Source: Pigmentiphaga sp. (lineage in GTDB: Bacteria; Pseudomonadota; Gammaproteobacteria; Burkholderiales; Burkholderiaceae_B). From it: a stretch of DNA of 64,000 bases. The position numbers and the translations under genes are program-made. This document shows, piece by piece, positions 1 through 7,931 of this stretch (the stretch's first letter is position 1; each line of letters opens with the position of its first letter). The stretch is from assembly GCA_023228945.1 (NCBI GenBank), contig JALOAI010000006.1, forward strand, positions 62,001-126,000. Direction: 5' to 3'. The notes under the pieces were generated by a model, which had not been told where the DNA came from, did not search any database, and saw only the letters and a list, made by a program, of their open reading frames with translations.

Positions 1-498
1 TACGCCGTGCTGCGCAACACCTCGGTGGCAGCCGGCGCCACCGTGCTGGCCTATAGCCACCTCGACGGCGCCGAAGTCGGCGCTGCCGCCCAGGTCGGCC
101 CGTATGCCCGGCTGCGCGCCGGTACGCGCCTGGGGGCCCGCAGCCGTATCGGCAACTTCGTCGAGATGAAGAACACCGTCCTGGGCGAAGACAGCAAGGC
201 CAACCACCTGGCTTACGTGGGCGACGCCGTCGTGGGCGCTCGCGTCAACCTGGGCGCGGGTACCATCACGTGCAACTACGATGGCGTCAACAAACATCAA
301 ACCGTGATCGAAGACGATGTTTTCGTGGGTTCGGATACCCAGTTGGTGGCACCCGTTCGTGTCGGCCGCGGCGCCACCCTCGGCGCCGGCACCACGCTCA
401 CCAAGGATGCGCCGGCCGACGCGCTTACGCTAAGCCGCGCCGCACAAAAAACGGTCGCCGGCTGGCAACGCCCGCAAAAAACCAAACCCAAGCCTTGA
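1..498 (+). CDS. glmU: GlmU, C-terminal acetyltransferase part (5' end outside window)
   Basis: This is the last 165 residues of the bifunctional enzyme that acetylates glucosamine-1-phosphate and uridylylates it to UDP-GlcNAc, for peptidoglycan and LPS. Only the left-handed beta-helix acetyltransferase half is in the window: repeated hexapeptides of the type V-G-x-x-A, the conserved N-Y-D-G segment near residue 92, and a polar basic tail (PQKTKPKP). The frame is open from base 1 and the pyrophosphorylase domain lies upstream. glmS, the enzyme that supplies the pathway, follows 2 kb downstream on the same strand. Family assignment is firm; the true start is not visible. Confidence 0.95.
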   Translation, partial: YAVLRNTSVAAGATVLAYSHLDGAEVGAAAQVGPYARLRAGTRLGARSRIGNFVEMKNTVLGEDSKANHLAYVGDAVVGARVNLGAGTITCNYDGVNKHQTVIEDDVFVGSDTQLVAPVRVGRGATLGAGTTLTKDAPADALTLSRAAQKTVAGWQRPQKTKPKP

Positions 499-575
499 CC
501 ACGCGCGCAAGCGCAAGCCTCGTCGTTCACGACGAGGTGAAGAACTCCGCCCTATCGGCCGGAGCTTCCCCAGGC
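496..575. repeat. Dispersed palindromic repeat, copy D (hairpin)
   Basis: Non-coding sequence starting at the glmU stop. It contains a perfect 8-bp stem with a 4-base loop (CCTCGTCG-TTCA-CGACGAGG, 518-537). Its flanks match, in inverted orientation, the copies at 14501-14583 and 24626-24705: a GGTCA...CGC-CAAGCGCAAG border on one side and a GGAGTTCTTC-type border on the other. It may act as a transcription attenuator after glmU, but no T-run follows the hairpin. Confidence 0.55.
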
Positions 576-753
576 GGTGGTCCCGATCTCGCTCCGGGGT
601 TTGCGCGCCAGCGCGCTCCGGCATCGAGCGCCACCGGATGGTGCCGCCCAGACGCACGACGGCTTACCCCGTGTTACGCTGCGCGCTTGTTTTGCTCGCC
701 CCCTTGACCCGGCGCTTCGTCGGGGCCGGGCGGCGGGTTGCTTCTGTCAAGGA

Positions 754-1719
754 ATGTCCACCGTGAACCGACCCTTCGCCATTCTCAAAGACTTGCTGCC
801 GCCGCGCGACAAGCCGCGCCGCGAGAAGCCCGACGGCTCACCTACGCAAGGTGAAGGCAAGCCGGCGCGCTCCGCGGAAGCTCGCCAACGGCCGCCCAAA
901 CGTGGCGAAGGCCAAACAGCCGCACGCCAACCCGCCCCGGTGCCCAAACCAGAAGCCGGCCATCTCGATCCCGCCGGCGGCGCCGGCGCACCCCGGGGCG
1001 GTCAACGCGGCCGTGGCGGCCCACCCCGCCATCGGCCGGCGCCGGGGCCGGCCAAAGCACGCGAGACCGTGCAACCAGACCCAGCCGTCGAGGCGGCCAA
1101 AGCGGAGGAAGCCGCCAAAGCAGCCAAGGCCGCCGAGCGCGCGCAAAAGCAGCGCCAGTTGGCCGACGAAGGTCTGCGTGCGCTCAGCGAGCGTTATCCC
1201 AACTTGTTCGATCGGCAGCAACCGGTGCCTTTGGCCATCGGCATTCACAAGCCCTTGCTGGAAGCCGCCCGCACGGGGGAGCTCCCCGCGACGGTGGCCG
1301 CCGTGCGTGCCGCCATCGGCCGCTGGACCAGCTCCACGCCCTATCTGGCAGTGCTCGGCGCGGAAGCGCCCCGCATCGGTCTCGATGGCGAGCCAGATGG
1401 CGCAGTGACCGCCGAGCAGGCGGCCGCCGCCAGTACTTGGCTCGAAAAACGCCGGGCCCAACAAAAGGCCCGGCCGCCTCGCCATAAGCGCAAAGGCGGC
1501 CCGCGTGGTCCGGGGAAGGGGCCCGCGGCGTCGGCGGCGGCTCCCCCCGCCGCTCCTACTGCGCAGACCGGTACCGAAACGCCCACTCCGCCGGCGCCCA
1601 GCCCTTCCAGCGATGCTCCTGGCGCTCCGGGTGCTCCGGCGCCCGAGGCCGCGACCGCCAGCGAAGTGCCCTCGGTAGCCAACGCACCGTGGGATGACGA
1701 GTCGCCGCCGCAATCCTGA
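754..1719 (+). CDS. proQ: ProQ/FinO-domain RNA-binding protein with long low-complexity arms
   Basis: 321 residues. The ProQ/FINO RNA-chaperone domain lies at about residues 140-245 (RQLADEGLRALSERYPNLF followed by the PLAIGIHKPL and LAVLGAEAPRIGLDG blocks). It is flanked by an N-terminal arm of about 135 residues rich in Lys, Arg, Pro and Ala and a C-terminal arm of about 75 residues rich in Pro, Ala and Thr. Proteins of this family bind structured sRNAs and mRNA 3' ends. The ATG at 754 was chosen because the conserved MSTVNRPFAILKDLLPP start follows it and AAGGA lies just upstream; an in-frame extension to 577 has repeat-like sequence and is unlikely to be coding. The family is clear; specific RNA targets are unknown. 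Confidence 0.85.
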   Translation: MSTVNRPFAILKDLLPPRDKPRREKPDGSPTQGEGKPARSAEARQRPPKRGEGQTAARQPAPVPKPEAGHLDPAGGAGAPRGGQRGRGGPPRHRPAPGPAKARETVQPDPAVEAAKAEEAAKAAKAAERAQKQRQLADEGLRALSERYPNLFDRQQPVPLAIGIHKPLLEAARTGELPATVAAVRAAIGRWTSSTPYLAVLGAEAPRIGLDGEPDGAVTAEQAAAASTWLEKRRAQQKARPPRHKRKGGPRGPGKGPAASAAAPPAAPTAQTGTETPTPPAPSPSSDAPGAPGAPAPEAATASEVPSVANAPWDDESPPQS

Positions 1720-1889
1720 GCGAAGCGCTGGCCGCAAGAGGGTGTGTTGCGAAAGGTCTGCCTCGAACCCGCCCCGAGCCGCGCGGCCGGCCCGTCCGAC
1801 TGCCCAAGACCCCGGGGGGCCGGTCGCGTGGCGCCTCAAGAACTCCAGCGGCCCGGCGCCGGCCTCGCAGCCGGCGTAACGGCCTTGGC

Positions 1890-2372
1890 CTACAAGGCTT
1901 CCGGGCCGAGCGGAGGCCACCAGGCCGTGCCGAACTTGCTGCGCGCCACCGAAAACAACGTTCGCACGTTGCGCACGTTATTTGCCGCCCCCAGGAAGCG
2001 CTGCACCAGGCCCTGGTAGGCCGCCATATCGCGCACGGTCACCACCAAAACGTAATCCACGCCCGCGCCCACGCGATAGCACTGCAGGATCGCGGGCTCG
2101 GCGTCGGCCTTCGCCTCGAAGGCGGCCCAGGCCTCGGCCCCCTGCCGATCCAGGCTCACCTCGACAATCGCGGTCAGCGGCTCGCCCAGCACTGCGGGAT
2201 CGAGCAGCGCCACCACCCCACGAATCACCCCATGCTTGCGCAGGCGGCGCACCCGCCGCAGACAGGTGGGCTCCGAAGCATGCACCCGAAGCGCCAGGGC
2301 CGCGTTGCTCAGACCGGCATCCTGCTGCAAAACCGTCAGAATCCGGTGATCCAATGCATCCAGTTCCAGCAT
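1890..2372 (-). CDS. Lrp/AsnC-family transcriptional regulator
   Basis: 160 residues with the standard two-part layout. An N-terminal winged HTH starts LDALDHRILTVLQQDAGLSN and includes the recognition segment SEPTCLRRVRRL. A C-terminal RAM/AsnC ligand domain follows, with the G-x-x-D-Y-VLVV strand near residues 105-115. These proteins usually sense amino acids and often regulate themselves and a divergent gene. It is divergent from glmS with 183 AT-rich bases between them, containing a perfect palindrome at 2404-2424. The ligand is not evident. Control of glmS is possible but is inference only. Confidence 0.9.
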   Translation of the reverse strand: MLELDALDHRILTVLQQDAGLSNAALALRVHASEPTCLRRVRRLRKHGVIRGVVALLDPAVLGEPLTAIVEVSLDRQGAEAWAAFEAKADAEPAILQCYRVGAGVDYVLVVTVRDMAAYQGLVQRFLGAANNVRNVRTLFSVARSKFGTAWWPPLGPEAL

Positions 2373-2403
2373 GGCGACATCATCCGCTTAACTTTTAATT
2401 TCA

Positions 2404-2424
2404 ATTTCAAATCGATTTTGAAAT
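2404..2424. promoter_or_regulatory. Perfect inverted repeat, candidate Lrp-family operator
   Basis: ATTTCAAA, then a 5-base spacer TCGAT, then TTTGAAAT. It is about 30 bp upstream of the Lrp-family start codon, in the AT-rich divergent region before glmS. Lrp-family sites are typically AT-rich imperfect palindromes of about 15 bp, so autoregulation is plausible. The arm symmetry is seen directly; the binding protein is inferred. Confidence 0.5.
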
Positions 2425-2555
2425 ATTCATGCAATACTTATTTTAAATGACGAATTCATTCAAGTTTATAGGATAAAAAGAAATATAAATTCAAACCACA
2501 TTGCGGACAATGCAAGCTCCTCGCTGTTTTTGTTATCTCATCAAGGCTTCTTCCC

Positions 2556-4397
2556 ATGTGCGGCATTGTCGGCGCCGTCGCGGCCACCCGCGACATCACT
2601 CCCGTCCTCCTCGAAGGCCTCAAGAGGCTCGAATATCGCGGCTACGATTCCTGCGGCGTGGCTTTGCATCGCAACGGACAGCTCCAGCGTACCCGCAGCA
2701 CCTCGCGCGTGGCCGATCTGCAGGCGCAGATCGAAGCCGACGGCCTGACCGCCACGGCGGGTATCGCCCACACCCGCTGGGCAACCCATGGCGCGCCCCT
2801 CACCCATAACGCGCATCCCCACTTTTCGCCGGATCGACAACAGCGGCCTCGTATCGGCCTCGTGCACAACGGCATCATCGAGAACCACGAAGCCCTGCGC
2901 GAGGAGCTCCAGCGTGCCGGCTACGTTTTCGAAAGCCAGACCGACACCGAAGTCATCGCCCACCTGGTCAACCACCTCTACGACCATGATCTGTTCGAGG
3001 CCGTGCAACAGGCCGCCAGCCGGCTGGAAGGCGCCTACGCCATTGCCGTGTTCTGCCGTGACGAACCGCATCGCATCGTCGGCGCCCGCCAAGGTTCACC
3101 GCTCGTGGTCGGCCTCGGCGAACAGGCCAACTACCTCGCTTCCGACGCCTTGGCGCTGGCTGGCACCACCGATCGCATCCTCTATCTGGAAGACGGCGAC
3201 GTCGTGGATCTCCAGATCGATCGCGTGTGGATCACCGATGCCACCCAGCGCCCCGTACAGCGTGACGTCCATGTGGTGCAGGCCTACACGGCGGCGGCTG
3301 ATCTGGGCCCCTATCGCCACTACATGCAAAAGGAGATCTTCGAGCAGCCGCGGGCGCTCGGCGACACCTTTCAGGACCTCGAGCAAACACAGGTCGCCCC
3401 GGAAGTCTTCGGCGACGACGCCTGGCGCGTGTTCCAGAACATCGACCGGCTGCTGATCCTCGCCTGCGGCACCAGCTACTATGCGGGGCTCACGGCAAAG
3501 TACTGGATCGAGGCCCTCGCCAAGCTCCCCGTCCAGGTGGAAATCGCAAGCGAGTACCGCTACCGGACCAGCGTGCCGCATCCGCAAACCCTGGTCGTCA
3601 CCATCTCGCAATCCGGCGAAACCGCCGACACCCTGGCTGCCCTCAAGCACGCCCGCGGCCTGGGCATGACGCGCACCCTCACCATCTGCAACGTGGCCAC
3701 CAGCGCCATGGTGCGGGAATGTCAGCTCAATTTCATCACGCGGGCCGGCGCCGAGATCGGGGTGGCCTCCACCAAGGCCTTCACCACCCAGTTGGCGGCC
3801 CTGTTCCTGCTGGCCCTCACCCTGGCCCAGACCCGCGGCCTGCTGCCGGCCGAAGAGGAAGTCGAGCACGTTCGCGCCCTGCGGCATCTGCCTGCCGCGG
3901 TGCAGTCGGTATTGGCCCTCGAGCCGCAGATCATTGCCTGGGCCGACGCCTTCGCGCGCCGCGAGAATGCGCTTTTCCTGGGCCGCGGCATGCACTATCC
4001 CATCGCCCTGGAAGGCGCGCTCAAGCTCAAGGAAATCAGCTACATCCACGCCGAGGCCTATCCCGCCGGCGAACTCAAGCACGGCCCCTTGGCGCTGGTG
4101 ACCGAACACATGCCCGTCGTTACCGTCGCACCCAACGATGCGCTGCTGGAAAAGCTGAAATCCAATATGCAGGAAGTCCGAGCCCGCGGCGGCCAGCTGT
4201 ATGTGTTCACCGACGCCGATACCCGCATCCGCTCCGAGCCGGGCATCCACGTCATACAATTGCCCGAGCATTACGGCATGCTGTCGCCCCTGTTGCATAC
4301 CATTCCCTTGCAGTTGCTGGCCTACCATACGGCTTGCGCGCGGGGCACCGATGTGGATAAACCGCGTAACTTGGCGAAGAGCGTCACGGTGGAGTGA
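2556..4397 (+). CDS. glmS: Glutamine-fructose-6-phosphate aminotransferase
   Basis: 613 residues, the usual GlmS length. It makes glucosamine-6-phosphate from fructose-6-phosphate and glutamine, the entry step of amino-sugar synthesis. The N-terminal class II glutaminase begins with the nucleophile Cys2 (MCGIVGAVAA), followed by the LKRLEYRGYDSCG block. Two SIS sugar-binding domains follow (ILACGTSYYAGL near 305, SQSGETADTL near 353). The protein ends with the characteristic DKPRNLAKSVTVE, which carries the catalytic C-terminal tail. It sits near glmU, its pathway partner. No glmS ribozyme or sRNA-target feature was identified upstream. Confidence 0.98.
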   Translation: MCGIVGAVAATRDITPVLLEGLKRLEYRGYDSCGVALHRNGQLQRTRSTSRVADLQAQIEADGLTATAGIAHTRWATHGAPLTHNAHPHFSPDRQQRPRIGLVHNGIIENHEALREELQRAGYVFESQTDTEVIAHLVNHLYDHDLFEAVQQAASRLEGAYAIAVFCRDEPHRIVGARQGSPLVVGLGEQANYLASDALALAGTTDRILYLEDGDVVDLQIDRVWITDATQRPVQRDVHVVQAYTAAADLGPYRHYMQKEIFEQPRALGDTFQDLEQTQVAPEVFGDDAWRVFQNIDRLLILACGTSYYAGLTAKYWIEALAKLPVQVEIASEYRYRTSVPHPQTLVVTISQSGETADTLAALKHARGLGMTRTLTICNVATSAMVRECQLNFITRAGAEIGVASTKAFTTQLAALFLLALTLAQTRGLLPAEEEVEHVRALRHLPAAVQSVLALEPQIIAWADAFARRENALFLGRGMHYPIALEGALKLKEISYIHAEAYPAGELKHGPLALVTEHMPVVTVAPNDALLEKLKSNMQEVRARGGQLYVFTDADTRIRSEPGIHVIQLPEHYGMLSPLLHTIPLQLLAYHTACARGTDVDKPRNLAKSVTVE

Positions 4398-4412
4398 CCT
4401 CGCCTGGCTCGG

Positions 4413-5150
4413 CTATGAGGCCCCAACAGCATGGGAACCCGGCACCGGCGAGGGCTTCCAGGCCGCGCCAGACCGGGGCTCGTCGTAGTCGACGTGGCGT
4501 TGCAGGCGCGCGGCGTCTATGACCTCGACGTAGCCTCGCCCCAATCGGATCGCCCCCTCTTCCTGAAGACGATTAAGCCCGTAGGTTACGGAGACTCTCG
4601 TCCGCCCGGTGGCCGCCGCCATCATCTGGTGCGTCATCTTGACTCTTACCGGCTGATCTCCAGGCCCGCCAGCGCCCGCCGCCTCGTTGGCGAGGGCTTG
4701 CACCAGCGCAGCCAACTGTACGGTAGTGTCGCGGAAGGTTGCGTATTCGAGCTGCTCGATCAGCCGCGCGACTTTCGAGTATGCGCGGGAAATCACCGCC
4801 GCCGCCACGCGAACATCGGTGGCACAAATAGCCCGGAATCGCTGGTGACTCAGGGTAACGACCTCGCACGGCCCCATGGCGATGACCTGCAGCCCCACCG
4901 GCACCTCCGCCTGTTCGCTGAAACATAGCGTGTCGCCGAGAAGACACCCAGATCGCCCATAGAAGAGCAGGCGCTCGCCACCATTGTGGCTGAGAATGGA
5001 TACCCGTACCGTGCCCGATCTCACGATATAGATGTTCTCGCTCGCGCTGGCATCATCGCACACGAGATCGCCGTCATCATGTGAAATGCTTCGACAGGCA
5101 TCGAAATAGTCGAGAAGACCATCTTCGTCCAAATGTACAAATGGATTCAT
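4413..5150 (-). CDS. Crp/Fnr-family transcriptional regulator
   Basis: About 245 residues from the ATG at 5150; a GTG at 5162 is an alternative and neither has a strong RBS. An N-terminal cyclic-nucleotide-binding beta-roll (EDGLLDYFDACRSISHDDGD and the GDTLCFSEQAEVP block) is followed by a dimer helix and a winged HTH (MMAAATGRTRVSVTYGLNRL, then EEGAI). The recognition helix reads TRVSVTYGL rather than the CRP (TRETVGR) or FNR (SRETVSR) type, so an operator different from TGTGA or TTGAT is expected. It is divergent from the E1-alpha operon, whose promoter region carries a perfect palindrome at 5300. No Cys cluster for an Fe-S centre is visible. It is the best candidate regulator of the 5.3-14.2 kb cluster, by position. 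Confidence 0.87.
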   Translation of the reverse strand: MNPFVHLDEDGLLDYFDACRSISHDDGDLVCDDASASENIYIVRSGTVRVSILSHNGGERLLFYGRSGCLLGDTLCFSEQAEVPVGLQVIAMGPCEVVTLSHQRFRAICATDVRVAAAVISRAYSKVARLIEQLEYATFRDTTVQLAALVQALANEAAGAGGPGDQPVRVKMTHQMMAAATGRTRVSVTYGLNRLQEEGAIRLGRGYVEVIDAARLQRHVDYDEPRSGAAWKPSPVPGSHAVGAS

Positions 5151-5299
5151 GCGCGCCACCACATTCCAGGCGGTTCGAAGAAACGATGCGCTTCATGCTC
5201 TCAAATCCGGGAACCGAATGCAATCGCTTATGCCGATGGAGTACTCGCAATAGAAGGTGAAGCGGTCGCTGGTTTGCCATGGCCGCTCAGCCAACTCTT

Positions 5300-5315
5300 T
5301 GTCTAAGTTTAGACA
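5300..5315. promoter_or_regulatory. Palindromic operator TGTCTAA-GT-TTAGACA, copy 1
   Basis: Perfect 7+7 inverted repeat with a 2-base spacer, 30 bp upstream of the E1-alpha start and 150 bp upstream of the Crp/Fnr-type gene. The same arms with a different spacer (AG) occur at 14452-14467, upstream of the divergently oriented sulfonate-type ABC operon. The 16-bp two-fold symmetric form fits a Crp/Fnr-type dimer site. Symmetry and recurrence are seen directly; the binding protein is inferred. Confidence 0.75.
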
Positions 5316-5345
5316 GACGTCCGGAGGAGGAAGTGCCACTCTGAT

Positions 5346-6389
5346 ATGGCGATGGTTTTCAGTCTGAAGGAGACAACCTTGGCCATTTCCCTACCGAAGG
5401 ATCTAGCGCTCGAGCTTTATCGTCGAATGCGGCTCATCAGGCGCTTCGAAGAGCGGGTTGCCGAGCTGGTGGACGCCAACGAAATCGCCGGCATCTGCCA
5501 TGAATACGTGGGCCAGGAAGCCGTCGCCGTCGGTGTCTGCGCCGCGCTTGCGCAGGATGACATCATCACCAGCACCCACCGTGGGCATGGACACATCATC
5601 GCCAAGGGCGGCGAGGTGAAGTTCATGCTGGCCGAGCTGTTCGGTCGCACGGGGGGCTATAACCGGGGGCGGGGCGGCTCCATGCATATCGCCGACCTCG
5701 GCCTGGGCATCTTCGGCGCCAACGGCATTGTGGGCGCGGGCGCCCCCATGGCATGCGGCGCCGCCTATCGATTCAAGCTTGCCGGACAAAAACGCGTTGC
5801 GGTGCCCTTCTTTGGCGACGGCGCGATCAACCAGGGCGTCCTGCACGAGGCACTCAATCTTGGCGCGATCTGGCATCTACCCGTGGTGTACATCTGTGAG
5901 AACAATATGTATGCGATCACGACGCCACTGCGGGAAGTCACCAAACGGCCTCCCCACGAAAGAGCCCGGGCCTATGGCATGGAAGGGAGCGTCGCGGACG
6001 GCATGGACGTACAGGCGGTGTACGAGGCGGCGCTCCACGCCGTGCAAGCGGCCCGCGATGGTCTTGGCCCCAGCTTTCTGGAGTTCGAAACCTATCGTTA
6101 CGTGGGCCACTATACCGCCGAGAAATTGATGAAAACCTCCTATCGCACCGACGCCGAGATCGAAACCTGGCGGCTGCGGGACCCCATCCAGCGTTGGGGC
6201 AGGCGGCTCGTCGACGCCGCCTGCGCGAGCGAGGCGGATCTCGAACGCATTCACCAATCCGTGGAGGAGGAGCTCGATGACGCCTTTGTCTTCGCCACCC
6301 AAAGCCCCCTACCCGACGCACGGACCGCCTTGGATCACGTGTACCACACGACCTATGCCGGGTTGCCGGCCCCGGGATACGAACCATGA
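5346..6389 (+). CDS. TPP-dependent dehydrogenase E1 component, alpha subunit
   Basis: 347 residues, related to pyruvate and acetoin dehydrogenase E1-alpha (PdhA/AcoA). It decarboxylates or cleaves a 2-oxo or acyloin substrate using thiamine diphosphate. The TPP motif is clear: GDG (FFGDGAINQGVLHEALNLG) followed about 25 residues later by the paired Asn of ENNMYAI. The phosphorylation-loop-like YRYVGHYTAE and RTDAEIETWRLRDP segments are also typical. It overlaps the beta subunit by 4 bp (ATGA). Alternative start: a TTG at 5379 has AAGGAG 7 bp upstream and gives the usual short N-terminus, whereas the RBS for 5346 (GGAGGAGG) is about 15 bp away. The substrate cannot be told from sequence. Confidence 0.9.
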   Translation: MAMVFSLKETTLAISLPKDLALELYRRMRLIRRFEERVAELVDANEIAGICHEYVGQEAVAVGVCAALAQDDIITSTHRGHGHIIAKGGEVKFMLAELFGRTGGYNRGRGGSMHIADLGLGIFGANGIVGAGAPMACGAAYRFKLAGQKRVAVPFFGDGAINQGVLHEALNLGAIWHLPVVYICENNMYAITTPLREVTKRPPHERARAYGMEGSVADGMDVQAVYEAALHAVQAARDGLGPSFLEFETYRYVGHYTAEKLMKTSYRTDAEIETWRLRDPIQRWGRRLVDAACASEADLERIHQSVEEELDDAFVFATQSPLPDARTALDHVYHTTYAGLPAPGYEP

Positions 6390-7399
6390 CACAACGACGA
6401 CTTCGCTATCTGCAGGCCATGAACGAAGCCTATCTGCAGGAGATGACCCGCGACCCCGACACCATTATTCTCGGTGAGGACATTCGCGGCGGCATCCGGG
6501 GCGAGACCAAGGGTCTGCTCGAAGCCTTCGGGCCTGAGCGTGTGCTCGACACACCGATCTCGGAAGCCGGCTTCGTCGGGTTCGCCACGGGAGCGGCGAT
6601 GGCCGGCCTGCGTCCTCTTGTCCAGTTCCAGGTACCGTCGCTGATCTACGTCGCCTTCGATCAACTCGTGAATCAGGCCGCCAAACTGCGCCTGATGATG
6701 GGCGGCCAGGCCAAGATCCCCGTCACCTATACCATCATGGTGGCGGGCGCACGTGGCGGCGTGGCCGGTCAGCACTCCGACAATCCATATCCCTATCTGC
6801 TGCATGCCGGCTTCAAGCTGGTCTGCCCCTCGACTCCTTACGATGCCAAGGGGCTACTGACCAGCGCGATCCGCGAAGACGACCCGGTGGTCTTCATGGC
6901 ACCCGCCATGGCATTGGCCCAACGCGGACCGGTGCCGGAAGAACCCTACGCCATCCCCTTGGGGGTGGGCGAAATCAAGCGCCGCGGCACCGACGTTACC
7001 GTGGTCGCCGTAGGCCATCTGGTGCCGGAGGCCCTGGCCGCCGCCGAACAGTTGCGGGAGGAAGGCATCGACGTCCAGGTCTGGGACCCGCGAAGTCTGT
7101 TGCCGCTCGATAAGGAAGGCTTGTGCGCCGCCGTACGCGATACCGGCCGTGTGGTGATCTATGACGACTCGGCCCGCACCTGCGGCTTCGCCGCCGAGCT
7201 CAGTGCGATCCTGGCGGAGCGCGTGCACGATGTCCTCAAGGCGCCGATCAAGCGGATCACCCGGGCCGACACGCCCATGCCATATTCCTCGCCGCTCGAA
7301 AAAGCTGTCTTGCCAACGCCGCATCAACTGACCGAGGCGATCAGAACCCTTTACGCCCACAACCCGTCCACACACCGGAGACCGCATGTCGAAGCATGA
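6386..7399 (+). CDS. TPP-dependent dehydrogenase E1 component, beta subunit
   Basis: 337 residues, PdhB/AcoB type. It pairs with the alpha subunit to complete the E1 active site: N-terminal LGEDIRGG and the ETPISEAGF-like DTPISEAGFVGFATGAAMAG, the GQHSDNPYPY block near 130, and a C-terminal transketolase-C domain with DDSARTCGFAAELSAIL. Start overlaps the alpha stop by 4 bp and its end overlaps the lipoyl-domain gene by 14 bp, so the three are probably co-translated. Sequence features are more acetoin-dehydrogenase-like than classical PDH, but this is an impression without alignment. Confidence 0.9.
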   Translation: MTQRRLRYLQAMNEAYLQEMTRDPDTIILGEDIRGGIRGETKGLLEAFGPERVLDTPISEAGFVGFATGAAMAGLRPLVQFQVPSLIYVAFDQLVNQAAKLRLMMGGQAKIPVTYTIMVAGARGGVAGQHSDNPYPYLLHAGFKLVCPSTPYDAKGLLTSAIREDDPVVFMAPAMALAQRGPVPEEPYAIPLGVGEIKRRGTDVTVVAVGHLVPEALAAAEQLREEGIDVQVWDPRSLLPLDKEGLCAAVRDTGRVVIYDDSARTCGFAAELSAILAERVHDVLKAPIKRITRADTPMPYSSPLEKAVLPTPHQLTEAIRTLYAHNPSTHRRPHVEA

Positions 7400-7628
7400 A
7401 ATCAAGATTCCCAAAATGGGACAATCGACCGTGGAAGTCGACTTGATCAACTGGCTGGTCGAAGAGGGGCAGCGCGTAGCGGCCGGCGCGATCCTGGCGG
7501 AGATCGAATCCGAAAAGGCTACCGTCGAAATCGAATCGGACGTCGCCGGCACGGTCAGCGAGATACGCGTACGAGCGGGAGACACGACCGAAGTCGGCGC
7601 CACGATCTGCGTCATCGATACCGACTGA
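7386..7628 (+). CDS. Free-standing lipoyl-domain carrier protein
   Basis: 80 residues that form one complete biotin/lipoyl domain and nothing else. The protein begins IKIPKMGQSTVEVDLINWLV, the swinging-arm Lys44 lies in E-S-E-K-A-T, and the C-terminal half-barrel repeat is VAGTVSEIRVRAGDTTEVG. In ordinary 2-oxoacid dehydrogenases this domain is the N-terminus of an E2 of 400 or more residues with a peripheral-subunit-binding domain and an acyltransferase. Here a TGA follows directly, and no E2 catalytic domain or E3 dihydrolipoyl dehydrogenase is encoded in this window. It overlaps the E1-beta gene by 14 bp. It presumably accepts the acyl group from E1; the next acceptor is unknown. Confidence 0.9.
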   Translation: MSKHEIKIPKMGQSTVEVDLINWLVEEGQRVAAGAILAEIESEKATVEIESDVAGTVSEIRVRAGDTTEVGATICVIDTD

Positions 7629-7931
7629 ATTCCACGGATTCAGGAACGACGCGGCCAGTACCTGGCGAAAGGAGTGGCCGCATCTACCCAAAGGCCAACG
7701 TTCGCCCCTCGACAACGCTTGCCCACTCACCACCCGGATTGCCCGCCCCGCCAAGCAAAGAGGGGCAGGCCCCACCCCCTCCTGTTTTTTCCATTTTGGA
7801 ACAATTGTTATGCCATTACATGCTGTTGTGGCAGGGGTAAAAAACGTCCAGACTTCTTTCCATGAACCCGCATCACGCCGTCCCGTCCGGGATCGACGTG
7901 CTGCCGACCCACGCGACAAAAAGGAAAGGGA
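7629..7931. other. 303-bp intergenic gap between lipoyl carrier and monooxygenase
   Basis: No convincing coding capacity. It holds a weak terminator-like structure at 7760-7790 and, further on, a perfect 10-bp palindrome AACAATTGTT at 7800-7809, after which AT-richer sequence runs to the RBS AAAGGAAAGGG before the monooxygenase start at 7932. The gap may separate two transcription units or hold a second promoter; no clear -35/-10 pair was recognised. Confidence 0.5.
7760..7790 (+). terminator. Possible weak intrinsic terminator
   Basis: GAGGGG and CCCCTC arms (7760-7765 and 7776-7781) enclose a 10-base loop, and a run of six T follows at 7785-7790. The short stem and G/C-rich loop make efficiency uncertain. 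It would end the E1-lipoyl transcript. Confidence 0.35.

Noticed and set aside
838..1920. Long open frame on the minus strand opposite the ProQ gene (360 codons)
   Set aside because: It mirrors GC-rich low-complexity codons of the ProQ arms; composition is Gly/Arg repeats and no family is recognisable.
3096..4328. 410-codon minus-strand frame opposite glmS
   Set aside because: Fully antisense to a certain GlmS; the translated sequence is His/Gly/Gln-rich and shows no domain.
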